A DNA stretch of 41,083 nt. Origin: Alphaproteobacteria bacterium. GTDB taxonomy: Bacteria; Pseudomonadota; Alphaproteobacteria; Reyranellales; Reyranellaceae. Both the position numbers and the translations under genes were made by a program. Location: positions 1-41,083 of the forward strand of contig JAFAKN010000538.1 in NCBI GenBank assembly GCA_019235415.1, read 5' to 3'. Of the stretch, positions 15,564-24,172 are shown one piece after another; positions within the stretch are counted from its first letter, which is position 1, and every line of letters begins with the position of its first letter. The notes under the pieces were generated by a model, which was not told where the DNA came from, did not search any database, and saw only the letters and a program-made list of their open reading frames with translations.

Positions 15564-16310
15564 TCAGTACATGACGTCGCCGCCGTTGGGCGACAGGGTC
15601 GCGCCGACATAGAAGCCGCCGTCCGGACCGGCCAGCAGCAGCGCGGTCGCGGCGATCTCCTCCGGCCGGCCGAAGCGGCCGACCGGCAGCGCGTCGATGA
15701 AGGCCTGGCGGTCCGCTTCGGTCATGGTCGCCGTGAGGTCGGTGACGATCGGGCCCGGCGCGATGGCGTTGACGCGGATGCCTTTGGGTGTCGCTTCCCA
15801 GGCGAGCGCGCGCGTAAAACCCATGATCGCCGCCTTGGCGGCGGAGTAGGGTGCGGAGTTCACCGCGCCCTTGAGCCCGCGCTGCGAGGCGACGTTGATG
15901 ATGCAGCCGCTGCCGCGCGCCACCATCGCCGGATAGACCGCCTGCGCCATGAAGAACATGCCCTTGAGATGCACCGCCACGATGCGGTCGAACTCCGCCT
16001 CGGTGAAGTCCTCGAACGGCTTGCGGATGTTGATGCCGGCGTTGTTGAACAGGATGTCGATCGGCCCCAGGGCGCGCGCCGCCTCTTCGGCGAAAACCCG
16101 GCCCGCGGCGATGTCGGCGACGTCCACCGAGCGGTGCATCGCGCGCCGGCCCAGCGCTTGGATCTCGCCCGCGGTCTCTTGGGCCTTGGCGTCGTCGTTC
16201 AGATGGCAGAAGGCGATGTCGCAGCCCTCGGCTGCGAAGGCCAGCGCCGTGGCGCGGCCGATGCCGCGCGACCCGCCCGTGACAAGGGCGATCTTGTCGC
16301 TGAGCTTCAT
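15564..16310 (-). CDS. SDR family oxidoreductase
   Basis: This 248-residue classical SDR has TGGSRGIGRATA (about residues 11-22), a strand-2 end with HLNDD, NNAGIN, Ser in INVASQRG, YSAAK (Tyr-x3-Lys) and the C-terminal NAIAPGPIVTD. It resembles 3-oxoacyl-ACP/CoA reductases of the FabG type. Its ATG overlaps the TGA of the upstream hotdog thioesterase gene (ATGA), so the two are co-translated and probably act on the same acyl-CoA or acyl-ACP intermediates. It ends with GGDVMY rather than the usual GGxxM. Exact substrate is unknown. Confidence 0.93.
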   Translation of the reverse strand: MKLSDKIALVTGGSRGIGRATALAFAAEGCDIAFCHLNDDAKAQETAGEIQALGRRAMHRSVDVADIAAGRVFAEEAARALGPIDILFNNAGINIRKPFEDFTEAEFDRIVAVHLKGMFFMAQAVYPAMVARGSGCIINVASQRGLKGAVNSAPYSAAKAAIMGFTRALAWEATPKGIRVNAIAPGPIVTDLTATMTEADRQAFIDALPVGRFGRPEEIAATALLLAGPDGGFYVGATLSPNGGDVMY

Positions 16311-16675
16311 GCTTTGCGCTGGATCGCCACGATGGCGCGTCGATGGGTGCCTTCGCCCACCTTCTTGTCCTCGTCGTGCGCCTCGACCTTGAAGCGGAGC
16401 TTGCGACCGTCGACCTCGAGCAGCTCGGCCCGCACGGTCACCTTCTTGCCCTTGGGCGTGGCGCCGAAGTGCTTGACGTTGACCTCGAAACCCACCGTCG
16501 TGTGGCCTTCGGGCAGATGCGACTGCACGGCCTGGATGCCGGCCCGTTCCATCAGGCCGATCATCGACGGCGTCGAGAGCACGCCGTCGCCGCCCATGTG
16601 CGTGACCACCAGCTTGTCGTCGACCGTCGTGACGATCTCCGCCTCGAGTCCCGGTGTAAGGCCGGTGGTCGGCAT
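16307..16675 (-). CDS. Hotdog-fold thioesterase, FlK-like
   Basis: This 122-residue single-domain hotdog protein opens MPTTGLTPGLEAEI, then VVTHMGGDGVLSTPSMIGLMERAG with the long central helix and Glu43, followed by VNVKHFGATPKG and the final strands LRFKVEAHDEDKKVGEGTHRRAIV. The Thr-Pro-x4-LMExA arrangement matches the fluoroacetyl-CoA thioesterase (FlK)-like family, many of which act on other acyl-CoAs. It is cytosolic. It is coupled to the SDR gene through an ATGA overlap and the pair forms a two-gene operon. Confidence 0.85.
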   Translation of the reverse strand: MPTTGLTPGLEAEIVTTVDDKLVVTHMGGDGVLSTPSMIGLMERAGIQAVQSHLPEGHTTVGFEVNVKHFGATPKGKKVTVRAELLEVDGRKLRFKVEAHDEDKKVGEGTHRRAIVAIQRKA

Positions 16676-16836
16676 GTGCTCTCTCCCGCAACTGGGCCGA
16701 ACATCGAGGTCCGGCCACGCCTCTTCATGACGAAACTATAACGCAATCGCGAATTCGAGCGTAACCGGGATGACTCGACACTTTTGCAGCCGGCTTCTAC
16801 GATTGAACTCGGAAAGCTGCGAGGGCCAGTCCAACC

Positions 16837-17136
16837 GTGAATGTTTCCGCAACCACGATGCCTCCGTCTGGCGAGTCTACAAAAGACCAGGCAATGGATT
16901 CCTTGGCCAAAGCCGTCGCCGACGCGGCCGAAAGCGTCAACCAGAAACACCTTGGGGTGGCTGGAGATGCGATCGGCGAGGCGGGTCTCATCGCGCGCGC
17001 CAGTTACAACGCGGCCTACGCGCTCGCCTTCACCGTGGTCTATCCGTTCGCGTTTGTGGCGCAGTGGTTGCCGCAGGACAATCCCGTGATGCACGGCCTG
17101 CGTGACGGCGCCGCGGCAGTGCTGAAGCGGATCTGA
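16837..17136 (+). CDS. Small protein, paralogue of 20940-21254, with hydrophobic centre
   Basis: This 99-residue protein starts at GTG 16837 (GAGGG about ten bases upstream). The layout is MNVSATTMPPSG, a charged Ala-rich helix (MDSLAKAVADAAESV), a hydrophobic YNAAYALAFTVVYPFAFVAQ segment at about 57-76, then the conserved LPQDNPVMHGLRDGAAA. The same start (M-x-x-ATTMP), centre and end recur in the protein at 20940-21254, so the two are paralogues. They sit at opposite ends of the P-type ATPase block and face into it. There is one predicted membrane segment, perhaps a hairpin. I do not recognise a named family. Confidence 0.7.
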   Translation: MNVSATTMPPSGESTKDQAMDSLAKAVADAAESVNQKHLGVAGDAIGEAGLIARASYNAAYALAFTVVYPFAFVAQWLPQDNPVMHGLRDGAAAVLKRI

Positions 17137-17181
17137 CCCGTAGGGACGCCTGCGACCGGAGGTAGCCAGCCGTTCGGCGCG

Positions 17182-17565
17182 TCATGACGAGTTCGAGCGC
17201 GGCCGGGGATAGCGTCGTTCCAGATCGTCGAGCCAACGGCCGACATGCTTGAGGCCGGTGTGCACGAGCCCCTTTGGCTTGTCCTTGGCCAGGCGTGCCA
17301 GGAGCTCTGGTCCGCCCGGTGCGAGCACCGCCGTCCCGGCGAGAATGAACGGGGTGCCGGGGATGCCGGGGAGGATGACCCCGATAACGCCGACCGAGAC
17401 CATCAGCCAGCCGATGTCGCGCGGCAAGGCGGCGAAGCGCCGGATGACCTCGTCGTACGCGGCCCCCCCATCCGCCGTCGGGCCGGTCTGCGGCTCTCCT
17501 GGCGCAGCCGAATCCGCCCCTCCTTGCGAATGTCCCGGCTGCGAAGGTGGCAGCTCGCGGGCCAT
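17182..17565 (-). CDS. Small membrane protein with PGIPGTP motif
   Basis: This 127-residue protein has a 30-residue Gly/Pro/Ala-rich, probably disordered N-terminus, a short helix (DEVIRRFAALPRD) and then a hydrophobic hairpin: IGWLMVSVGVIGVILPGIPGTP and FILAGTAVLAPGGPELL. The LPG-IPG turn between two membrane segments is seen in the YbaN/DUF454 and PGPGW-type small inner-membrane proteins; the assignment to either is uncertain. The C-terminus is basic. It is the last gene of the minus-strand ATPase operon, four bases after its upstream neighbour. Confidence 0.65.
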   Translation of the reverse strand: MARELPPSQPGHSQGGADSAAPGEPQTGPTADGGAAYDEVIRRFAALPRDIGWLMVSVGVIGVILPGIPGTPFILAGTAVLAPGGPELLARLAKDKPKGLVHTGLKHVGRWLDDLERRYPRPRSNSS

Positions 17566-17569
17566 CGGG

Positions 17570-17791
17570 CTAAACGGCCGCTGGCTCTCGATAGGGGCGG
17601 ATCACGCCGCGCTGCACCAATTCTTCGAGGTGCTCCGCCATCAGGGTGGAGTCGGGACCGAGCACGTAGAACAGGTCCTGCAGCTTCTTTCGCCGCCGAT
17701 TGATCGCATAGCCGAGGTAGATGAGCACGGCAGCGGTCCCTACCGCCGCAATGACCTCGGTGAAGGACCCGAACCAACGATCGAACACCAT
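17570..17791 (-). CDS. Small membrane protein with one N-terminal TM helix
   Basis: This 73-residue protein has a single membrane segment at about 10-30 (FTEVIAAVGTAAVLIYLGYAI), directly followed by the positively charged NRRRKK, which places the C-terminus in the cytoplasm. The tail (LFYVLGPDSTLMAEHLEELVQRGVI) looks like a short helical domain, and LMAEHLEELVQRGVIRPY resembles the end of a winged-helix or SHOCT-like short domain. It lies between the 17833 gene (41 bases) and the 17182 gene (4 bases) and belongs to the same transcript. Function is unknown. Confidence 0.6.
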   Translation of the reverse strand: MVFDRWFGSFTEVIAAVGTAAVLIYLGYAINRRRKKLQDLFYVLGPDSTLMAEHLEELVQRGVIRPYREPAAV

Positions 17792-17832
17792 GCTTTCTCT
17801 CCTGGCTCTCCTGGGTTCTCGCAGTGTCCGCG

Positions 17833-18336
17833 CTAGTCGATTATCTTATTGTGTTCGCGACCGGCGATGATCTGTATCGCGCCGGCGAGACCCTCGCGTT
17901 GCAGGTTCTCACGGACCAGCCTGTCGATATCCCCTGCGTTGCGATTCGTAATGAGGAAACGCGCGAACATCCTCAAGGCTGCAAGGATCTGATCCTCGGT
18001 GTCCAGAATGCCGAGATGCAGGCGGAAGCCATGGGTGTGCTTGATCCGGGTCCGATGGCGCGGGCGCAGGTCGTGCACGGCGATGATCGGATCGCGGCCG
18101 ACCTGCAGCGGGTAGTAGCGCAACAGGGCGATCGACGTCGGCTGATCGAGAACGAAGAGCTCGTCGTCGAGGTAGAGATCGCTGATCATGTTGAGGTGCT
18201 CTTGCACCACCTTGCTCGCCATGGCGTTCCAGCCGGTGTCGATGACGAAGATGTGGAACCGCGGGTTCTTGGTCTTGCCCGTCGCCGCTGCCGTAGACTT
18301 TATGAGCTCCATCGCTTGGGCGCTCTTGGTCTTCAT
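17833..18336 (-). CDS. Soluble protein of unknown function coupled to the P-type ATPase
   Basis: The 167-residue protein begins at ATG 18336, overlapping the TGA of the ATPase gene (ATGA), so it is made in step with the pump. There is no signal peptide or membrane segment. It has alternating hydrophobic strands and helices (PRFHIFVIDTGWNAMASKVVQ, LFVLDQPTSIALLRYYPLQVG, DPIIAVHDLRP) that suggest an alpha/beta fold. His-rich bits are visible (RFHIF, RPRHR, IKHTHGFRLHLG), so metal binding is possible, though no compact site is evident. I do not recognise a family. The coupling and stoichiometry suggest an accessory, chaperone or regulatory partner of the ATPase. Confidence 0.75.
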   Translation of the reverse strand: MKTKSAQAMELIKSTAAATGKTKNPRFHIFVIDTGWNAMASKVVQEHLNMISDLYLDDELFVLDQPTSIALLRYYPLQVGRDPIIAVHDLRPRHRTRIKHTHGFRLHLGILDTEDQILAALRMFARFLITNRNAGDIDRLVRENLQREGLAGAIQIIAGREHNKIID

Positions 18337-20852
18337 GCGTATTCCCCTGCGGAAAAGCCGCTTTGGCGCAATTGCAGTTCGAGCAGATGGCGCCGCTCGG
18401 CTTCGGACGCGGCGACCTTTCGCATGGGCCGCACGCCATTGAGCAGCGCGCCGAGCGCCGCAACGTTGTTCGTCAGGACCGAGGCACCGATCCCGAAGCC
18501 GAGCGTGAACACGCCTGCGATGCACGCGATGTTGGGCGCCAGGATCAGGCCCCAGCTCAGGCGCACATTGCGCTGCAGCTCTGCCGCGACATCGAGCAGC
18601 TCGCAGAGCTTGCCGAGGCCGGGCTCCATGAACACCACGTGCGCGGTGTCGGTCGCGATCGAGGTGGCCCCGCGCAGCGAGATCGAGACGTTGGCCTTCT
18701 TCAAGGCGATGGCGTCGTTGATGCCGTCGCCGACGAAGCAGACCTTGCGGCCTTCCTGCTGCAGCTTCTCGACGTAGTCGGCCTTTTCCGTCGGCAGGAC
18801 CTGCGCGAAATAGCGGTCGATGCCGAGCGCCGCGGCGAGCTTCCGGGTCGGCGCCTCATGGTCGCCGGAAATGATCGCGATCTGCCGGATGCCGCGGGCG
18901 CGCAGCCCCTTGATGATTTCCGGCACCTCGGGGCGGATCGAGGCGCGCAGCTCCAGCGCCCCGCCAAGCTCGTCGTCGACCGCCACCATCACCATGCTGT
19001 GGCCCTCGCGATGGGCCGCTTCGAGGGCGGCCGTGACCTCCGGCGTCAGCGCGATGCCCTCCAGCTCCATGAAGCGGCGGCTGCCGACACGGATCCTGTG
19101 CCGGTCGACGCCGACCGAGATGCCGTGGCCGATGCTGTATTGCGCGTGGTCGATGGCGGGAAGGTCGAGCCGTTCCTCCTCTGCCTTCTGCAGGATGGCG
19201 CGTGCGATCGGATGATGGAATCTGTGCTCCGCAGCGGCGGCGTAGCGCAAAATGTCGATCGCGCTGTGCCCGTTGGCCGCGACGATTCTGCCGACCTCCG
19301 GGCGCTCGCGGGTCAGCGTGCCGGTCTTGTCGAACAGGACGGTGTCGACCTCGCACAAGAGGTCCAGCGCTCGGCCGTCCTTCACCAGCACGCCGCGTTG
19401 CGAGCATAGCGCCAGGGTCGAGAGCATGGCGAGCGGCGCCGCCATCCGGATGCCGGTGCCCATGTCGCTGTTGAGCACGGCGGCCGCGCCCTGCGGCCCA
19501 ATCGTGCCGAGCGCCAGCCCGCCGACCGCGAGCGTCGGGACAACCGCCTGGTCGGCCAGCTGCTCGCCTTTTTGCTGCGAGGCAAGCCTGTAGCCCGCGG
19601 TGTCGTTCAGGATCTGCGCGATCTTCGCTGTCGTGGTCGCCTCACCTGACCGCTCGACCGAGACGAAGATTTTGCCCGCCACCACGATTGTGGACGCGAA
19701 CGCTTGGTCGCCGATCCCCTTCTCGGCGGGCGTCGATTCGCCGGTCAGGGTGTGCTGGTCGATCATCGCCAACCCCTCGACGATGACGCCGTCGGCCGGC
19801 ACCATGTCGCCGGTATTCACCGCCACGATGTCGCCCTGCTTCAGCTTGGCGAGCGGGGCCTGGATCTCCTGGCCATCGATCAGCAGCCAGACGAAGCGCG
19901 GCTGCTTGCCGAACGCGCCGAGCAGCATCTTCTTCGAACGATCCTCGGTGCGCCCGACCAGGAAACGCCCGAAGGAGAGGCACCAGCACAGGATGGTGCC
20001 GGCGAAGACCTCCCCGGTTCCCAGGCAGGCCAGCACGACCACCGCATCGAGCACGTCGACGCCGAGCCGCCGCTCCTTCGTGAGCACGTTCCAGGCGCCC
20101 TTGAAAGTCGGCAGCGCGGTGTAGGCGAACAGCAGCCCGGCCGGCGGCAGCAGCGCCGGGACCGCGAACTGCGCCGCCGCGGCGAGCGGCACCGAGACCG
20201 TGCAGATCGTGAGCTCGCGATTGATCTTGTCGAGCCGGTCGGGATGGTCCGTCGCGGCCAGCGCCGTGTCGAGCATCTCGACGAGCTCGGCGAGGCTGAT
20301 CTGCCGTGGGTCGTACTCGATGTCGACCCGGGACTTGAGGGCGTCGGTGTTATAGCGGCTCACCCCCAGCGCGCTCATCAGCTCGCGCTCGATCGCCTCG
20401 CACAGCGCGCGCTTGCGGTACAGCACCGGGTTGGTGAGCCTGACGCTGCCGACCCGCTCGCGCTCGGCGCGCCATCCCGTGACACGGCCGGCATAGCGCC
20501 TGTAGCGCACCACGCCGTGACGGTTGAGCGCGGTTGCGGGCGCGGCCACGGCCATCGGGTCGTCGATAACCTTGCCGAGGGCCAGGGCCAGCTGGTTCAG
20601 TATCTGCTTCAGGCCGGACCGCGGTAAGTTGTAGCGCAGGTCCACGCAATGCTTGCGCGCCGGCGTGAATGTTGCCGATCTGATCGCCGGCAGCCGCAGC
20701 GCCGCCTGGAGGAACCGTCGACACGGCTCCCCGTCCAGCGTGGCAAACAGCGTCGCGTCCCGGATCCGGATGATTCCGGTTTCGGGGAATGTCACCCTGA
20801 TGCCGGCTGGTACCTTCACGCCGGGCCCGGCCGTCATCGCGTCGCCAAGCAT
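18333..20852 (-). CDS. P1B-like P-type ATPase lacking the CPC motif
   Basis: The 839-residue protein has all catalytic cytosolic motifs: LTGES (369-373), the phosphorylated Asp508 in FDKTGT, the P1B-type His-Pro pair (547-548) in HHPIARAI, and GDGIND (708-713). Eight-helix P1B topology fits, with the N-terminal 200 residues forming two HMA-like beta/alpha domains that lack CxxC. The key oddity is in the membrane segment that normally carries CPC or SPC. Spacing back from Pro473 and GVLVK places Met-Gly-Thr (464-466, in NSDMGTGIRMAAP) at the CPC position, so the usual thiolate ligands are absent. The transported ion is therefore not predictable, and copper is unlikely. The start at 20852 has CAGGAGAG upstream. 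It is coupled to 17833-18336 and lies in a five-gene minus-strand run with 20940-21254. Confidence 0.9.
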   Translation of the reverse strand: MLGDAMTAGPGVKVPAGIRVTFPETGIIRIRDATLFATLDGEPCRRFLQAALRLPAIRSATFTPARKHCVDLRYNLPRSGLKQILNQLALALGKVIDDPMAVAAPATALNRHGVVRYRRYAGRVTGWRAERERVGSVRLTNPVLYRKRALCEAIERELMSALGVSRYNTDALKSRVDIEYDPRQISLAELVEMLDTALAATDHPDRLDKINRELTICTVSVPLAAAAQFAVPALLPPAGLLFAYTALPTFKGAWNVLTKERRLGVDVLDAVVVLACLGTGEVFAGTILCWCLSFGRFLVGRTEDRSKKMLLGAFGKQPRFVWLLIDGQEIQAPLAKLKQGDIVAVNTGDMVPADGVIVEGLAMIDQHTLTGESTPAEKGIGDQAFASTIVVAGKIFVSVERSGEATTTAKIAQILNDTAGYRLASQQKGEQLADQAVVPTLAVGGLALGTIGPQGAAAVLNSDMGTGIRMAAPLAMLSTLALCSQRGVLVKDGRALDLLCEVDTVLFDKTGTLTRERPEVGRIVAANGHSAIDILRYAAAAEHRFHHPIARAILQKAEEERLDLPAIDHAQYSIGHGISVGVDRHRIRVGSRRFMELEGIALTPEVTAALEAAHREGHSMVMVAVDDELGGALELRASIRPEVPEIIKGLRARGIRQIAIISGDHEAPTRKLAAALGIDRYFAQVLPTEKADYVEKLQQEGRKVCFVGDGINDAIALKKANVSISLRGATSIATDTAHVVFMEPGLGKLCELLDVAAELQRNVRLSWGLILAPNIACIAGVFTLGFGIGASVLTNNVAALGALLNGVRPMRKVAASEAERRHLLELQLRQSGFSAGEYA

Positions 20853-20939
20853 CGCTTACTCTCCTGACCGCGCGCACTCGCCTGACCGCGCCGGCAACGG
20901 AACAGCCGCGCACGGTTGCCCGCGGTCGGCGTGCGGCGA

Positions 20940-21254
20940 TCAGGCGCCGTTCACCGAATCCATTGCCGCGTCGGCACCGTCGCGGAACCCGTGCATAACC
21001 GGGTTATCCCTCGGCAACAACTGCGTCACGAACACCGCCGTGTAGACGATGCCAAAGGAAAGCGCGTATGCGGTGCTGTAGGTCAAGCGCGACAGCATCC
21101 GGACGGGTCCGGAATCGGCAATCGCATCCTTCATCGCGGTCGCGTGCTGGGCGGCGCTGTTCGCCGCATCGCGCATCGCATCGGCCATGGAATCCCTCAC
21201 CTGTTCGGCCGTCGGCGCGTCGTCGACCGGCATCGTCGTTGCGGCAATACTCAT
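20940..21254 (-). CDS. Small protein, paralogue of 16837-17136
   Basis: This 104-residue protein starts at ATG 21254 (AGAGAGACC upstream). It opens MSIAATTMPVDDAP, has a charged helical region with paired Ala (DSMADAMRDAANSAAQ), the hydrophobic STAYALSFGIVYTAVFVTQ at about 60-80, and LPRDNPVMHGFRDGADAA. Start, centre and end match the protein at 16837-17136, about 40 percent identical by eye in the last half. It lies 87 bases upstream of the ATPase gene on the same strand and is likely the first gene of that operon. One membrane segment or hairpin is predicted. Function is unknown. Confidence 0.72.
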   Translation of the reverse strand: MSIAATTMPVDDAPTAEQVRDSMADAMRDAANSAAQHATAMKDAIADSGPVRMLSRLTYSTAYALSFGIVYTAVFVTQLLPRDNPVMHGFRDGADAAMDSVNGA

Positions 21255-21398
21255 CGGTGGTCTCTCTAGAACGTCTCTGTTCCGGTGAAAGCTAGGACCG
21301 GACGATGAATATATCGTGTCACTGCGGATGCAAGGTTCGGGTGGAGCGCGGAACTTCCGGCCCGCATCATGGTAATGAGCGGGGAAGGTGAAGAAGCC

Positions 21399-21833
21399 AT
21401 GCAGCAAGCCCGAGCCACCCTGACAGTGCGCGCCGAACGGCAGGGGCTGGTCGAAATCACCGGCCGGATCGCGGCGTGGCTCGCCGCGCAGAAGCTGGGC
21501 GACGGCCTCTTGACGGTCTTCATCCGCCACACCTCGGCCTCGCTGCTCATCCAGGAGAACGTCGATTCCGACGTGCAGCGCGACCTGGAAAGCTTCCTGA
21601 TGAAGCTCGTGCCAGAATCCGACACCGCCTTCCGGCATGACGCCGAGGGGCCGGACGACATGCCGGCCCACATCAAGGGCGCGCTGACCCAGACCCAGCT
21701 TGGCGTTCCCGTGGCCGGCGGACACCTGATGCTCGGCCAGTACCAGGGCATCTTCCTGTTCGAGCACCGCCGCACGCCGCGCCCGCGCGAGATCGTCCTG
21801 CATTTCATCGGCGACAAGCCGTCGCCCCCCTGA
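21399..21833 (+). CDS. yjbQ: YjbQ / UPF0047 family protein
   Basis: This protein of 144 residues uses the ATG at 21399 (GAAGGTGAAG upstream); the in-frame ATG codons at 21369 and 21375 would translate the ribosome site itself. The family motifs are HTSASLLIQENVDSDVQRDL, then HDAEGPDDMPAHIKGAL and the closing GTYQG-like GQYQGIFLFEHR, with conserved His residues forming a putative metal site. YjbQ proteins are small trimeric enzymes; E. coli YjbQ has been reported to have weak thiamine phosphate synthase activity, and the physiological role is open. It stands alone, divergent from the ATPase cluster. Confidence 0.92.
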   Translation: MQQARATLTVRAERQGLVEITGRIAAWLAAQKLGDGLLTVFIRHTSASLLIQENVDSDVQRDLESFLMKLVPESDTAFRHDAEGPDDMPAHIKGALTQTQLGVPVAGGHLMLGQYQGIFLFEHRRTPRPREIVLHFIGDKPSPP

Positions 21834-21954
21834 GCCGCGGGCCATTCGCAAATGACGCCAAAATCCCGTCATCCCGACGGGAGCCTTGCGCAGCATGGCG
21901 AAGCGGATCTTCGAAACCGGGGAACCGCCGCGGTCGCCCGCGTTTCCATGCGTC

Positions 21955-22731
<777 letters not shown>

Positions 22732-22962
22732 GGGTGAGCCGGAAGGTTTGAGCAGGAAAGACGCGATTGAACGGCGCAGGCGCCAGCCGTTCAACCCGCT
22801 TTGCAGGATGCCTCTCGCGCAGCGACGCATCGAACGGTTGCGGGGCCAGCGCCGCATGCAGACTTGCCGCGGACGTGCCTCTTGCCACATTCCCCGCACG
22901 CGGCTGGGCCTACGCTCCAGGCGACGATTGGCCCATCTGCCCTCTTCCGGGAGGTCCAAGAA

Positions 22963-23799
22963 ATGACGCCAAAGCAGTACCTCGATCGCTACACCTATCT
23001 CGCCATTAAAAGCCCGCTCGACGGCACGCCGCTGAAGTGCGGCCTCACCGGCTACGGCTCGGGTTGGCGCTTCCGCAACGGCAAATCAGGCGCCGGCGCC
23101 ACCATGCAGCAGGAATACGCGGTGTTCCGCGACGCGCTGCGCAAGGCGCATCACGGCAACGCCCATACGCCGTGCGGCCCGCAGTTCTTTTTCTCCGACC
23201 GGCCGCTCGCCCAGATCGCGCCCACCGAGGATTTCTATTCCGCCAGCCTGGTGCGCGCCTACGAAGGCAAGGGCAGCCCCGACGAGATCAGCGACGCCCT
23301 GCGCCTGGCGCTGGCCGTGGGCCGCATCGGAAAAGACCGCGACGTCAACGGCCGGCTGCCGGCGCGACTCACCGTGCAGGAGTACGCCCGCGATTTCATG
23401 ACGCTCGACTGCAACTGCCTGGTCGGCAACTTCTACGGCGCCGATCCCGACGCGGCCATCTCGGTCTATGCCGCCCCGGCGCGCCGGCGGACCAGCATCG
23501 CCGATGTCAAGCAGGGCGACGCCATCGTCACGCACTGCCCGCAGGCGCCCTACGAGCACGTCGGCCTGATCGAGGAGTGGAAGCCCAACGGCTCGTCGGT
23601 GAGCGTCAAGATCTGCGAATGGGGCTGGTACGGCGACGAAAGCGTGCACTACAAGGAGAGCACGCACACCGTCACCCAGGGCCCGATCCACTCGCTGGGC
23701 ATCGGCTGGTCGACCGCGAGCAATGCCCAGCACGGCGTCACCACCTTCCGCTACATCTTCGCCCCCCAGACCGCCAACCAGCCGTGGGGCTGGTCGTAA
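22963..23799 (+). CDS. Protein of unknown function with NlpC/P60- or CHAP-like Cys-His arrangement
   Basis: This 278-residue protein has its start at ATG 22963, preceded by GGGAGGTCCAAGAA; the longer frame to 22801 lacks protein character. There is no signal peptide. The central part reads FMTLDCNCLVGNFYG (Cys near 147-149) and later VKQGDAIVTH followed by YEHVGLIEEW (His near 204). The Asp-Cys-x-x-Leu-Val helix start followed by a Gly-Asp strand and His-Val-Gly strand is the pattern of papain-like NlpC/P60 and CHAP domains. The first 130 residues are unfamiliar. If this is right, it is a cysteine hydrolase or amidase, possibly intracellular. Family assignment is tentative. Confidence 0.6.
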   Translation: MTPKQYLDRYTYLAIKSPLDGTPLKCGLTGYGSGWRFRNGKSGAGATMQQEYAVFRDALRKAHHGNAHTPCGPQFFFSDRPLAQIAPTEDFYSASLVRAYEGKGSPDEISDALRLALAVGRIGKDRDVNGRLPARLTVQEYARDFMTLDCNCLVGNFYGADPDAAISVYAAPARRRTSIADVKQGDAIVTHCPQAPYEHVGLIEEWKPNGSSVSVKICEWGWYGDESVHYKESTHTVTQGPIHSLGIGWSTASNAQHGVTTFRYIFAPQTANQPWGWS

Positions 23800-23815
23800 C
23801 GCGGCTTCGCAATTC

Positions 23816-23914
23816 GTCATCCCGACCGGAGCAGCGCGTGGCGCTGCGAAGTGGAGGGACCCTTTCGTGCGCGGCGGAAGTAGAAGAGGTCCCTCCGCTT
23901 CGCTCCAGTCGGGA
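23816..23914. repeat. Intergenic palindromic repeat, copy 2
   Basis: The outer arms GTCATCCCGACCGGAG and CTCCAGTCGGGA are imperfect inverted repeats, and the inner arms GAGGGACC and GGTCCCTC are perfect. It lies 17 bases after the stop of the 22963 gene. It is a longer variant (99 bp) like the copy at 27801. Confidence 0.85.
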
Positions 23915-24172
23915 AGACTGCTGGAGTCGTTCGCCTCCTTGACGCAACGACTGTGCATTTTTGTCTGCGTCCTATGCGAGGGCGAGGAGTCCACCGACGT
24001 CGCTCGCTCTTGCGGCGCAGGGGCGCGGGGATCACGCTTGCCCTGCAGCTGAGAGCTGCCGCTTGCCGACCCGTGCGTCGGCGGCGCGCTTCGGGATGGG
24101 GAGCCATCCAGAGCTCCCCTCACGATCAAAACGCCCTTGGCAAAATGCGATTGGGATCAAGAGGAGGAAGCG

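Noticed and set aside
21866-21883. CCCGTC-ATCCC-GACGGG hairpin after the YjbQ gene as terminator
   Set aside because: No T-run follows; it is more likely a solitary half of the palindromic repeat family.
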